Positions 26,368 through 34,735 of a stretch of DNA of 64,000 nt are shown piece after piece. The DNA lies in the NCBI GenBank assembly GCA_047610385.1, contig JBLGAC010000007.1, positions 1 through 64,000 on the forward strand, written 5' to 3'. The DNA comes from JBOCEF01 sp047610385 (GTDB lineage Bacteria > Pseudomonadota > Alphaproteobacteria > Rhodobacterales > Rhodobacteraceae). The translations under genes were made by a program, and so were the position numbers. The notes under the pieces are model-generated. The model had not been told where the DNA came from, searched no databases, and saw nothing but the letters and a program-made list of their open reading frames with translations. The stretch's first letter is position 1; the number at the start of each line of letters is the position of its first letter.

Positions 26368-27030
26368 CTAGCTGTAGGTCACCGCCCCCGGCCGCGTGTC
26401 CAGATGCGGCGTCTCGTTAAAGCTGGCCATCGAGATGCCTGAGCGCCCGGCGATCAGGCGCGAATACCCACCATTCCTGACCTGCATATGGACCTTGATC
26501 CATGTGGGTTCAGGCGCGCCGAGCACCTTGCGCAGGATCTCTCCGATCACCCCGCCGGAGGTGGACACGAAGACCGGGCCGTCGGCCTGTTTGATGGCGT
26601 CAGTCAGTGCAGCGCTGGTGCGCGATTCAAAAGATGCCCAGGTTTCGGTGGCTTCAACCTCATCCTTTTGCCAGGCGGCCAGCGCCTGCATCAGACCGCG
26701 GAAATGGGCCTTGCGGTCGTCATGGCCCGGATGCGGGCGATCCCCCCACCAGTTGGCGGCCATCAGTTCGGCATCATATTCGTCGAGGCCGGGATGTTCG
26801 TCGCGCACAGGCCATTCGCCCGCAGCGGCACCCATGCCGGCGCAAATCTCATCCGCCGTGTCGATCTGACGGCTGAGCGTGCCGCTGAGCACCCGCGCAG
26901 GCCGGATCCCGAGGCTGGCGAAATGCTCACCCAACCAGCGCGCCTGCTGGCGGCCATGGTCCGACAGCGCGTCATAATTGGCGGCACCAAAGCTCGCCTG
27001 TCCGTGGCGGATCAGGTAGATCTCAGTCAT
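26368..27030 (-). CDS. Histidine phosphatase family protein
   Basis: A 220-residue phosphoglycerate-mutase-like protein. The catalytic motif LIRHGQASF is at residues 5-13, and SGTLSRQIDTADEI near 48 supplies the second conserved Arg. VSTSGGVIG near 155 occupies the place of the second catalytic His region, but His itself is replaced there by Ser or Thr. Start is the ATG at 27030, overlapping the MaoC stop by ATGA, with GGAGGG upstream. The substrate is unknown; its coupling to MaoC and an oxidoreductase suggests a role in acyl-CoA or lipid-type metabolism. Confidence 0.83.
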   Translation of the reverse strand: MTEIYLIRHGQASFGAANYDALSDHGRQQARWLGEHFASLGIRPARVLSGTLSRQIDTADEICAGMGAAAGEWPVRDEHPGLDEYDAELMAANWWGDRPHPGHDDRKAHFRGLMQALAAWQKDEVEATETWASFESRTSAALTDAIKQADGPVFVSTSGGVIGEILRKVLGAPEPTWIKVHMQVRNGGYSRLIAGRSGISMASFNETPHLDTRPGAVTYS

Positions 27031-27545
27031 GCGCCCTCCGCCAGTGTCCACAACGACAGCCACTCAGCGCTCAGCGCAGGGCGGTCCTGGCCTTCGATTT
27101 CTGCGGTGATCGTGTGCAGGATCGACAGGCGGCCGGGCTTTTTTTCCTCAACGCTTTCGCGGCGCACGCGGGCGCGGATGCGGGCGCCCGATGGCACGGG
27201 CGACAGGAACCGTACCCGGTCAAAGCCGTAATTGACCTTGGCGGCGATGCCCTCAACGGGGCGGATCACCTCAACGACCATACGCGGCAGCAGCGACATC
27301 GTCAGAAATCCGTGCGCCACAGCGCCGCCGAACGGCCCTTCGGCCGCAGCGCGCACCGGATCAATATGGATAAATTGCAGGTCCCCGGTCAGCTGGGCGA
27401 ACGCGTCGATCATGTCCTGATCGACGCGCACCCAGCCTGAGACCCCCAGATCGGCCCCGGCACTGGCCATAAAGTCGGCCAGCGCCATGGGCGCGCCGAT
27501 CGTCGGCGCGCCCGGGCCGGGAAGACCCGGAAAGTCTTTCATCAC
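27027..27545 (-). CDS. MaoC-family (R)-enoyl-CoA hydratase
   Basis: A 172-residue hotdog protein. The hydratase motif QFIHIDPVRAAAEGPFGGAVAHGFLTMSLL spans about residues 57-86, with Asp and His of the active site. It would hydrate a trans-2-enoyl-CoA in the cytoplasm. It is translationally coupled on both sides: its start overlaps the upstream oxidoreductase stop and its stop overlaps the phosphatase start. Adjacent ATG codons at 27545 and 27542 make the exact start uncertain by one residue. Confidence 0.87.
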   Translation of the reverse strand: MMKDFPGLPGPGAPTIGAPMALADFMASAGADLGVSGWVRVDQDMIDAFAQLTGDLQFIHIDPVRAAAEGPFGGAVAHGFLTMSLLPRMVVEVIRPVEGIAAKVNYGFDRVRFLSPVPSGARIRARVRRESVEEKKPGRLSILHTITAEIEGQDRPALSAEWLSLWTLAEGA

Positions 27546-28582
27546 GCAGTCTCCGCTTTCACGCGCACCAGCTGCTTGCCGAAATTGCCACCCTTGAGCA
27601 GCTGGATGAACGCCTCAGGCGCGTTTTCCAGCCCCTCAGCGATGCTTTCGCGATAAATCACGCTGCCGTCTTTCAGCATCGGAGCGACCTCAGCGGCGAA
27701 TTCAGCGTATTCGTGCCAGTGGTCGGAAATGATGAAGCCCTGCATCTTCAGCCGGTTCACCAAGATGGTGCGCCATGCTTTGGGAAAGTTGTCCTGTGCC
27801 GCATCCATGCCTGCGCCGCTGTAATAGCTGATCATGCCGCAGATCGGGACGCGCCCGTGCACGTTCATCATCGGCAGCACGGCTTCGGTGGTCTTGCCGC
27901 CGACGTTTTCGAAATAGATGTCGATGCCGTTGGGGCAGGCTTCTTTAAGCTGCGCGCGCAGGGTCTTGGCGTCGGGGGCCGCGCGGTGGTCGATGCAGGC
28001 GTCAAAGCCCAGTTCTTCCACCGCATAACGGCATTTTTCAGCGCCGCCCGCAACGCCGACAGCGCGCAGACCGCGGGCCTTGGCAAGCTGGCCGACAAGG
28101 CTGCCAACTGCGCCAGTGGCCGCGCCCACGACGAGGGTCTCGCCCTTTTTGGGCGCACCTATCTGGACGAAGCCGTGCCAGGCCGTAAGACCGGGCATGC
28201 CCAGCACGCCAAGTGCGGTGGAAATCGGCGCGAGGCCTGCGTCGACCTTGCTCAGCTCAGCCGCCGAGGCGACGGCATGGCTGCACCAGCCAAAGCGGCC
28301 CGAGACGATGTCGCCAACCGCAAGGCCATCGGCTTTGCTTTCCAGCACGCGGCCCACGGCGCCGCCCTCCATGGTGCCGCCAATGGGCACGGGGACGGCG
28401 TAGGATTTTGCATCATCCATGCGGCCGCGCATGTAGGGGTCGAGCGAGAGCCACAGCACCTCGACCAGCACTTCGCCAGCCGTGGGGCTGGGGATGGGGC
28501 CGGTTTCGAGGCTGAAATTGTCAGCCGTCGGCGCGCCGGTGGGGCGCGAGGCGAGAGCAATGCGATGCATGGCGCCGGTCAT
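27542..28582 (-). CDS. NADP-dependent MDR oxidoreductase, CurA/leukotriene reductase type
   Basis: A 346-residue zinc-free medium-chain reductase. Markers are VLWLSLDPYMRGRMDD near residue 43-58, GMPGLTAWHGF near 128, the nucleotide motif VVGAATGAVGSLVGQLAKARG near 147, and YFENVGG near 222. These place it with prostaglandin/curcumin reductases and YncB, which reduce activated double bonds using NADPH. It is the first gene of a three-gene operon with MaoC and histidine phosphatase. Confidence 0.88.
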   Translation of the reverse strand: MTGAMHRIALASRPTGAPTADNFSLETGPIPSPTAGEVLVEVLWLSLDPYMRGRMDDAKSYAVPVPIGGTMEGGAVGRVLESKADGLAVGDIVSGRFGWCSHAVASAAELSKVDAGLAPISTALGVLGMPGLTAWHGFVQIGAPKKGETLVVGAATGAVGSLVGQLAKARGLRAVGVAGGAEKCRYAVEELGFDACIDHRAAPDAKTLRAQLKEACPNGIDIYFENVGGKTTEAVLPMMNVHGRVPICGMISYYSGAGMDAAQDNFPKAWRTILVNRLKMQGFIISDHWHEYAEFAAEVAPMLKDGSVIYRESIAEGLENAPEAFIQLLKGGNFGKQLVRVKAETA

Positions 28583-28901
28583 GGAACCTCCCTAGATCCG
28601 CCCATCCCGCTACGCCTCACGCACGAAGGGCGCGGACGGCGGGGGGCTTTGGCGCGCCGCGTGATGCGGAACAGCGTTTCACGGGACGCGCGGGTCGCAC
28701 TCTACAGACGCAGGTGCCGGGGGCAAGAGGCTGCGCGAAGCGCCGCGCCAACGGGTGCGCTGGCCGGACCCCGCGTGGCGCCCGCGGCGCGCTGCAGGCG
28801 GCGGTGCGTGGGGCCAACAGAGGGGGCAATGCGCGGGAGGGGGCAGCGCGGGGGGGCCAGCGCGTCTCGACGCCCGCGCGTCGGTCGGCTAGAGGGGGGC
28901 A
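28583..28901. other. Divergent intergenic region with no gene seen
   Basis: About 319 bp of very GC-rich DNA between the MDR reductase and RluA-type genes. It should contain two divergent promoters. I found no coding signal, no clear promoter boxes and no strong inverted repeat. Confidence 0.45.
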
Positions 28902-29594
28902 ATGTCGATGCGCCTCGTTCCCCCGCCCGAATTCGGGCCACCGCCGCCCCGGGTCTACGCCCCGCCGCCGGGAAAATTGCGGGTGATTTACCGCGACGAA
29001 GCGATCGTGATCATCGATAAGCCTGCGGGGCTGCTGTCGACCCCCGGCAACGGACCTGACATGCGCGATTCGGTCGTGTCCCGCGCCGAGGCAATCGCGC
29101 CTGGCGCGCGGGTGGTGCACCGGTTGGACATGGACACATCGGGCGTGATGGTGCTGGCGCTGAACGGCGCGGCGCATCGCCATCTGGGCCTGCAATTTGA
29201 ACGGCGGCACCTGCGCAAGACATATGAGGCGCGGGTGCACGGACGCATGGCCCATGCCGTCGGGCGGCTGTCGCTGCCGCTTGGCCGCGACTGGCCCAAC
29301 CGGCCACGGCAAAAGCACGACCCCGAGGCCGGACGCTGGGCCGTCACCGACTGGGAGGTCATGTGGCACGAACCCCATGCCACCCGCGTGCGGCTGCGTC
29401 CAATGACCGGGCGGACCCATCAGCTCAGGGTCCATATGCTGTGGCTGGGGCATGCGATTTTGGGCGACCCGCTTTACGCGACCGGCCCCGCGCTGTCGGC
29501 GGCGCCGGGGTTGCAGCTGCATGCGGCTGAACTGGCGCTGCGGCGCCCGCAGGACGGGCGGCTGACGCGCTTCACGGCACCCTGTCCGTTCTAG
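28902..29594 (+). CDS. RluA-family RNA pseudouridine synthase
   Basis: A 230-residue protein. The catalytic motif HRLDMDTSGVMVLA is near residue 74, with the nucleophilic Asp. IIDKPAGLLSTPG is near 37, and the C-terminal PMTGRTHQLRVHMLWLGHAILGDPLY is near 165-190. It lacks an S4 domain and matches RluA in length, so the target is probably 23S rRNA and/or a tRNA uridine. Its stop codon shares a CTAG with the stop of the convergent chemoreceptor gene. Confidence 0.88.
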   Translation: MSMRLVPPPEFGPPPPRVYAPPPGKLRVIYRDEAIVIIDKPAGLLSTPGNGPDMRDSVVSRAEAIAPGARVVHRLDMDTSGVMVLALNGAAHRHLGLQFERRHLRKTYEARVHGRMAHAVGRLSLPLGRDWPNRPRQKHDPEAGRWAVTDWEVMWHEPHATRVRLRPMTGRTHQLRVHMLWLGHAILGDPLYATGPALSAAPGLQLHAAELALRRPQDGRLTRFTAPCPF

Positions 29595-31471
29595 GCGCGG
29601 GCGCTGCGCGGGGTGGGTTGTGTGGCCTCGGCCTCAATCACCGGGCGGTAGCCGATTCTCAGCCCGCCCCAATGGCGTCCGCGCACATAAATAGGCGCGC
29701 TCACGTCCTTCATGGTTGCGAACACACCGCTGCCCATGTCGCGGCGATAGGCCTGCATCAGCACCGGCGAGGTGGAGCGCCCCGCCGCCAACCCCACCCG
29801 ATCGACGAAGAACCGGCGGTTGCGGGCGTTGGCCATGTCCCACGCCGCATCGCCGCGCGGGGGCTTGGAGAATTTCTTGTTATGCGTCGGCAGATACCCG
29901 TCGACATTCACCGCAGCACAGAAGGCAACGCCGTCGTGGATCTTGAGCGCGCTTTCCAGAATTTCGGGCAACAGCGCGTCGGTGATTTTGGTGAACGGAG
30001 CCATGATTTGCGGCGGCTCAGCGCCGTTGAGCGTGACGTAGTCTTTGGAAAAGAGGTCCTCCATGGTCACGCGACCCTCAGCCACCGCCTTTTCGAACAG
30101 GGTGCCAATGGCGGCGGCGCGGTCGGTGGCCTCAGTGGACATGCGCGCATCGCTCAGGCGGAATCGCAGCAGTTGCGATTCGAGCGCGCCGGCCACATCG
30201 TCGAGCAGCCGCGCCGTGGTCTCTCCCTGACGGCCCAGACGCTCCCCAATTTCTGCGTTGCGTGACAGCGCGTCCATCTGGGCGGCGCCTTCGGCCAACG
30301 CCTCGTGCTGGCGCGCGCAGGCGTCCTCGATGGCCTCAGAGGCGGCTTCGGCTTCCTCCACCCGTGCGGTAATGCGCGCAAGCAGCGTTGAGCAGTCGCC
30401 CACATGGCGCGCGCAGTCGTCCACGGTTTCAGCGCTGTGTTTGACGATGGCGCGGATGTCGGCGGCGGCCTTGGCGGTGCGCCCGGACAGGGCCTGCACC
30501 TCTGCGCTGACCACGGCGAATCCCTTGCCAGCATCGCCCGCACGCGCGGCTTCGACCGAAGCGTTCACCGCCAGCAGATTGGTCTGCTGGGCGATGGAAT
30601 TGATCACATCAAGGATCCGCGCAATGTCGCGCGAATCGGTCTTCATGCGTGCGATCGCCTCCTCAGCGCGCGAGGATACCTCGCGCCCCGTGCGTGCCAC
30701 CTGTTCGGTTTCCCGCGTCTGTTCGCGCATGGCATGGGCCGCGTCGCCCCCAACGCGAATCGCGGCGCCGAGGGTGCCATTCGCCGCGCGCGCGGCGGCG
30801 ACGGCACGCGCCTGCTCAGCCGCATTGGCGAGGCTTTCCTCAGCGGCGCCGCGCATCTCTCCCGTGCGGTGGGCAATCGATTCGGCCGAATCGAGCGCTG
30901 ATTCGACGATCGCCCGCAGGCCGGTCAGAATTTCGTTCACCGCGTCGCGCAGCAGCCCCAGATTGCCCTGATAACGGCCGCTTGCGGCGGTCGACAGATC
31001 CCCTTCGGCCAAAAGGCTGGCCAGCGCCAGAACCTCATCCACCGCGGTCTGGAGCGCGGTCAGGCCGGCATTGGCGCCGCTGGCATGCACCGCGCAGATC
31101 TCAGGCGAAAGGCGCCCTGTGAAGTCCCCCTGCTCCAACGCAGCAAGGCGTGCGCCCAGGGCCGCCGCCTCTGCCAGCGCGGCGTCCCGGGCGTGCGCCA
31201 CCTGTGCAATTTCGTCCCGCGCCGCATGCGCAGCTTCGGCCGCCGCATCGCTGTCTGCGGCGTCGCGGGCCGCGCGCGCGGCGTCTGCGCCCCGCCCGGC
31301 AATCCGCGATGCGTGCGCCCAGATCCACACGCCCACCAACGCCAAAGCGGCCGAAACCACGCCGGACCATGGGCCACCCCAAGGCGCAAGCTCAGCCACG
31401 GACAGCACCGCAGCCGCCGCGGCGCACACGAATGCTGCGCCGCCTGCCCATCGAAGGGTGGAAGTTTTCAC
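29591..31471 (-). CDS. Methyl-accepting chemotaxis protein with C-terminal sensory domain
   Basis: A 626-residue receptor. I chose the GTG at 31471, preceded by GAGGAG, over an upstream GTG at 31552. Two membrane helices occupy about residues 8-53, then a coiled region, a HAMP-like segment (LLAEGDLSTAASGRYQGN) and the signalling hairpin with INSIAQQTNLLAVNASVEAARAGDAGKGFAVVSAEVQAL near 310-350. After this comes a globular domain of about 150 residues (VAFCAAVNVDGYLPTHNKKFSKP and SAPIYVRGRHWGGLRIGY), similar to Cache-type ligand domains but on the cytoplasmic side. No che genes lie nearby. Confidence 0.88.
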   Translation of the reverse strand: MKTSTLRWAGGAAFVCAAAAAVLSVAELAPWGGPWSGVVSAALALVGVWIWAHASRIAGRGADAARAARDAADSDAAAEAAHAARDEIAQVAHARDAALAEAAALGARLAALEQGDFTGRLSPEICAVHASGANAGLTALQTAVDEVLALASLLAEGDLSTAASGRYQGNLGLLRDAVNEILTGLRAIVESALDSAESIAHRTGEMRGAAEESLANAAEQARAVAAARAANGTLGAAIRVGGDAAHAMREQTRETEQVARTGREVSSRAEEAIARMKTDSRDIARILDVINSIAQQTNLLAVNASVEAARAGDAGKGFAVVSAEVQALSGRTAKAAADIRAIVKHSAETVDDCARHVGDCSTLLARITARVEEAEAASEAIEDACARQHEALAEGAAQMDALSRNAEIGERLGRQGETTARLLDDVAGALESQLLRFRLSDARMSTEATDRAAAIGTLFEKAVAEGRVTMEDLFSKDYVTLNGAEPPQIMAPFTKITDALLPEILESALKIHDGVAFCAAVNVDGYLPTHNKKFSKPPRGDAAWDMANARNRRFFVDRVGLAAGRSTSPVLMQAYRRDMGSGVFATMKDVSAPIYVRGRHWGGLRIGYRPVIEAEATQPTPRSARA

Positions 31472-31712
31472 CGCGTTCTCCTCATCAACCAACACGGTTG
31501 AACTTGAAGCTTCGCTGCGCAACGTTGCGTCTGGGTTAACCGGGTGGGACACGCCGCGCGGCCCGCTTGCGCAAATCGCGCCGCAAAATGCATTCGGGCG
31601 CTGTTGACGCGCCGCGCGGCGCCCACTATAGACGCGGCTTCGAATTCATAGTTGCAGGCACGATCGCTGCGCAGCTCAGATCACTGCAAACACGTACGTA
31701 AAAGGGGCCGTC

Positions 31713-32015
31713 ATGTCTCGTCGCTGCGAACTCTCCGGCAAGGGCGTGCTCACGGGCAACCGGGTCAGCCATTCCAACATCAAGACCCGCCGTCGGTACC
31801 TGCCGAACCTGAATGCGGCCACGCTGCAGAGCGAAATGCTCGGCCAGTCGTTCCGCTTCCGGGTCACTGCGCACGCACTGCGCAGCGTGGATCACCGTGG
31901 GGGCCTTGACGCCTTCCTCGCCAAAGCCCGTGACGAGGAACTGTCCCCGCGCGCGCTGAAGGTGAAGCGGACGATCGAAAAGGCCGTCGCGGCTGTGGCG
32001 TCCGCCGCAGCCTGA
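31713..32015 (+). CDS. rpmB: 50S ribosomal protein L28
   Basis: A 100-residue L28. MSRRCELSGKGVLTGNRVSHSNIKTRRRYLPNL is diagnostic, with the usual Arg/Lys-rich composition and length of the alphaproteobacterial form. It is monocistronic here, divergent from the chemoreceptor gene, and followed by a strong terminator at 32062. The protein is part of the large ribosomal subunit. Confidence 0.97.
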   Translation: MSRRCELSGKGVLTGNRVSHSNIKTRRRYLPNLNAATLQSEMLGQSFRFRVTAHALRSVDHRGGLDAFLAKARDEELSPRALKVKRTIEKAVAAVASAAA

Positions 32016-32061
32016 TGCGCCACCTGCCCTGAGGGGTAGGCGATGCAATCGGTGTTCAGGC

Positions 32062-32096
32062 AAAACCCCGCTTTGGCGTATGCCAAGGCGGGTTTT
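32062..32096 (+). terminator. Rho-independent terminator of rpmB
   Basis: Long stem-loop: AAAACCCCGCTTTGGC pairs with GCCAAGGCGGGTTTT with one bulge, ending in TTTT. It begins 46 bp after the rpmB stop. Confidence 0.8.
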
Positions 32097-32134
32097 GGCT
32101 TGTGCGCAGTCAGGCACCTGCGCCGCGGGGACGC

Positions 32135-32503
32135 ATGGCGAAACCCGGCGCGAACGCCTTGATACCGCACATGCGCATGCTGATCGACATAGTGCGGGGC
32201 TTGGTCCTTGCGATTCTGGTCCTCCAGGCCGCCACCCCCGCCATGGCGGGGGGCACGGGCGGGCCCGCGGCGGTCAGCTGTCTCGGCACGACGCTTCCTA
32301 GCCCCGAAGACAGTGGCGACCGCAGCCTGCACGCCGCCTGCTGGGCCTGTTGCACGGCACCCGCCATCTTGCGCCTTGCAGACATCCCCCAACGCCGCGC
32401 CGCGCCCTATGCCCTGCACCGCGCCGTGGGTGCAGGCGCTGAGGTGCCCCGGCGCGCCGCCACACAGCGCCCACCGGCACGCGGCCCTCCGACCTTGATC
32501 TGA
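32135..32503 (+). CDS. DUF2946-like small Cys-rich protein
   Basis: A small protein of about 122 residues. A hydrophobic N-terminal segment (MLIDIVRGLVLAILVLQAATPAMAG) acts as signal peptide or anchor, and a His-Cys cluster, HAACWACC, sits near residue 67. DUF2946 proteins have this plan and are found beside copper genes; a PCu(A)C chaperone follows directly. A role in copper handling outside the cytoplasm is likely but unproven. The start could also be ATG at 32171; I chose 32135 because of an upstream GGGG stretch. Confidence 0.55.
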   Translation: MAKPGANALIPHMRMLIDIVRGLVLAILVLQAATPAMAGGTGGPAAVSCLGTTLPSPEDSGDRSLHAACWACCTAPAILRLADIPQRRAAPYALHRAVGAGAEVPRRAATQRPPARGPPTLI

Positions 32504-32551
32504 ACCATGACCGGCCCCCCCGGATCGAATTCAGTTTCAAGGAGACCCCCT

Positions 32552-33022
32552 ATGTTTCGCACCCTCGTCGCAGGTGCCATCGCGCTTTTCGCCGTCCTTC
32601 CCGCCCATGCCGAAATCCTCGCCCATGACGCCTATGCCCGCAGCACCAACCAGAAAACCGGTGCCGCGTTCATGCAGCTGATGAATGATGGCAAGGCCGA
32701 TCGGCTGGTCGAAGTGCGCTCAGACATCGCCCGCAAGGTGGAGCTGCACACCCATATCTTCGACAACGGCATTGCCAAGATGCGCCAGGTCGAAGGCGGC
32801 ATCCCCCTTCCCGCAGGCGAAACCTTAACGCTCGAACGCGGCGGCCTTCACGTCATGTTCATGGGCCTGACCCAGCCGCTCAATAGCGGTGAGAGCTTCC
32901 CCCTCACGCTCATGTTCGAAAGCGGCGCGACGCTGCAGATCAACGTGACTGTGGACAATGAGCGCCGCCCAGATCAGCCGATGACCGGGCATGACCAGAT
33001 GAAGGGCCACGGCGCGATGTAG
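32552..33022 (+). CDS. Periplasmic copper chaperone PCu(A)C
   Basis: A 156-residue exported protein. The ATG at 32552 has AAGGAGA upstream and opens a Sec signal (MFRTLVAGAIALFAVLPAHA). The Cu(I)-binding motif is visible as His (ELHTH), ten residues, Met (KM), about 22 residues, then HVM, close to the published H-x10-M-x21-H-x-M. A Met/His-rich tail (MTGHDQMKGHGAM) may also bind copper. The family delivers copper to the CuA centre of cytochrome oxidase. It pairs with the DUF2946-like gene upstream. Confidence 0.92.
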   Translation: MFRTLVAGAIALFAVLPAHAEILAHDAYARSTNQKTGAAFMQLMNDGKADRLVEVRSDIARKVELHTHIFDNGIAKMRQVEGGIPLPAGETLTLERGGLHVMFMGLTQPLNSGESFPLTLMFESGATLQINVTVDNERRPDQPMTGHDQMKGHGAM

Positions 33023-33056
33023 CGATCGCACAAACTGGTGCCAAAGCGACCTCCCG

Positions 33057-33090
33057 ACGCCGCTCTTCTGCAGATGAAGGGCGGCGTTTT
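33057..33090 (+). terminator. Rho-independent terminator of the copper chaperone gene
   Basis: Stem ACGCCGC with CTTC pairs with GAAG and GCGGCGT, followed by TTTT. It lies 35 bp after the stop codon. Confidence 0.75.
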
Positions 33091-33313
33091 CATGTGCGCC
33101 TCGCCGCGGGGAACCGTTTATCTCGCCACATGAACACCGATTGGCTTGTTCAGCGTGCTGGCAGATGGCTTGTTACCGAAGTGTTTTCAAATGGGGAAAC
33201 TCGATACGCACCAGCGGGCTCCAAAACAGTTTAGGCCTTTTTGACACGTGACGCCTGCTGGGGTGTATTTTGGCTGGATAAATCTACAAGGGAAATATAT
33301 CTTTTTTAAAATA

Positions 33314-33850
33314 ATGATGTCAGGTGTAATCACCGCTGCAATGTCACTCTGTGCAACAAGTGCCACACAGACTGCCACCGTTAGGGCCAACACCGTTGCC
33401 TAAAATATGACCACCGACCAGATCAATTACAATAGTAATGTTGCCCTGCTGCAGCGCCAATCCTGGTGGGACAACGCGGATTTATTGATCTAATTGGCTG
33501 AAGTGTCTGCAATTATGCTTCCACATCTGGCCGGAGTATATCAATTTGGCGGGGCAAATTATGGAGTCTTTTTTGCCTATAATAAATATCCTAACGGTGG
33601 GGGGCTCTGGATTGCCATTGCTATGTTCAATTACGTTACAGGTATTGTAGAGGTTGACCAATACTCCTACCAATCTAACATAGTCTTCTCGTCTGGTGGA
33701 GTGCGCGTTTTGGCGCTTGAGGCCAGCCCTGTGCCGGTGCCCGCGGCCTTGCCGTTGCTGTTGGCCGGGATCGGCGCTTTCGGGCTGATGGGGCGTCGCC
33801 GCAAGAGCCAAAGCCTTCGCCTTTTGAAATTCAGAGGCGGCGCATCCTAA
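33314..33850 (+). pseudogene. VPLPA-CTERM surface protein gene with two in-frame TAA stops
   Basis: One continuous frame from ATG at 33314 to the stop at 33850 is interrupted only by TAA at 33401 and TAA at 33491. The pieces are a signal-like N-terminus (MMSGVITAAMSLCATSATQTA), a middle segment with MTTDQINYNSNVALLQRQSWW, a body with VYQFGGANYGVFFAYN, and a C-terminal sorting signal VPVPAALPLLLAGIGAFGL followed by GRRRK. VPLPA-CTERM proteins are processed by exosortase XrtD-type enzymes. Both stops fit single C-to-T changes of CAA Gln codons. The region is markedly more AT-rich than its neighbours, suggesting foreign origin or weak selection. Confidence 0.75.
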
Positions 33851-34109
33851 TCGGGTGCACCGTTTTACGATTTTGGACGATAAATTGCGCCACGAACCTT
33901 GGGCAACCCTGGCTGGCATTCCCCAGATGGCCTGCCCACGACGCGAATATGGCCGTATAGACGCGCGCGCTCCGGTGCTCCGCGCGCGGGCGGGCGGGCG
34001 CTGGTGGCGCGGCGGTCGGCGCGCGCGGCCCCGGCCACACACCGCCACGGGGCTTGCGCGCCGCTGCCCTGCGCGGTTCACTGAAAAACGTTCAGACACC
34101 GGAGCCGCC

Positions 34110-34559
34110 ATGACCGCCCCACGCCTGTTGTTCGTCTGCCTTGGAAACATCTGCCGCTCTCCGGCCGCCGAGGGGGTGATGCGGGTTCGCGCCGCGGCGC
34201 GCGGGATTGATGTCACGCTCTCCAGCGCCGGAACCGGGGGCTGGCATGCGGGGTCGCCGCCCGATCCGCGCATGCAGGCCGCCGCCACCGCGCGCGGCTA
34301 TGACATCGCAGATCTGCGCGCCCGGCAGACGGAGCGCGCAGATTTCACGCGCTTTGACATGATTTTGGCGATGGACCGCAGCAACCTTGCCGATCTGCGC
34401 CGGATGGCCCCGAAGGGCGGCGTTGCACCAGTGCTGATGCTGCCCGATGGCGGCGACGTGCCCGACCCTTATTATGGCGGCGAGGACGGCTTTGCCCATG
34501 TGCTCACCCTGCTGGAGGACGCCGCGGAGCATCTGCTCACCCGAATCGCACGACACTGA
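34110..34559 (+). CDS. Low-molecular-weight protein-tyrosine phosphatase
   Basis: A 149-residue phosphatase. The P-loop FVCLGNICRSPAAEG at residues 7-21 contains the nucleophilic Cys and the Arg of CX5R. The general acid is in VPDPYYGGEDGF near 117. It starts at the ATG at 34110 with GGAG just upstream. In bacteria such enzymes act on tyrosine kinases of polysaccharide export or on stress proteins, but no such gene is adjacent. Confidence 0.92.
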   Translation: MTAPRLLFVCLGNICRSPAAEGVMRVRAAARGIDVTLSSAGTGGWHAGSPPDPRMQAAATARGYDIADLRARQTERADFTRFDMILAMDRSNLADLRRMAPKGGVAPVLMLPDGGDVPDPYYGGEDGFAHVLTLLEDAAEHLLTRIARH

Positions 34560-34735
34560 GCGCCGCGCCCCACCTGTTGCGCCACACCGCAAAGCGCGCG
34601 CCCGCGCGGCGAAGTGCATCGGATAGCTCTGCTTGGCCAGTCCCTGCGGCGAGCGTGGCGATTCCGGGCCGATCGGGGACCAAGTCGCCTCAGCGCCCCT
34701 TGCGCCGCCTTGGGCACGGGAATATCTCCCTGAGC

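Noticed and set aside
31472..31552. Upstream GTG start for the chemoreceptor
   Set aside because: The GTG at 31471 has a GAGGAG site and leads straight into the first membrane helix.
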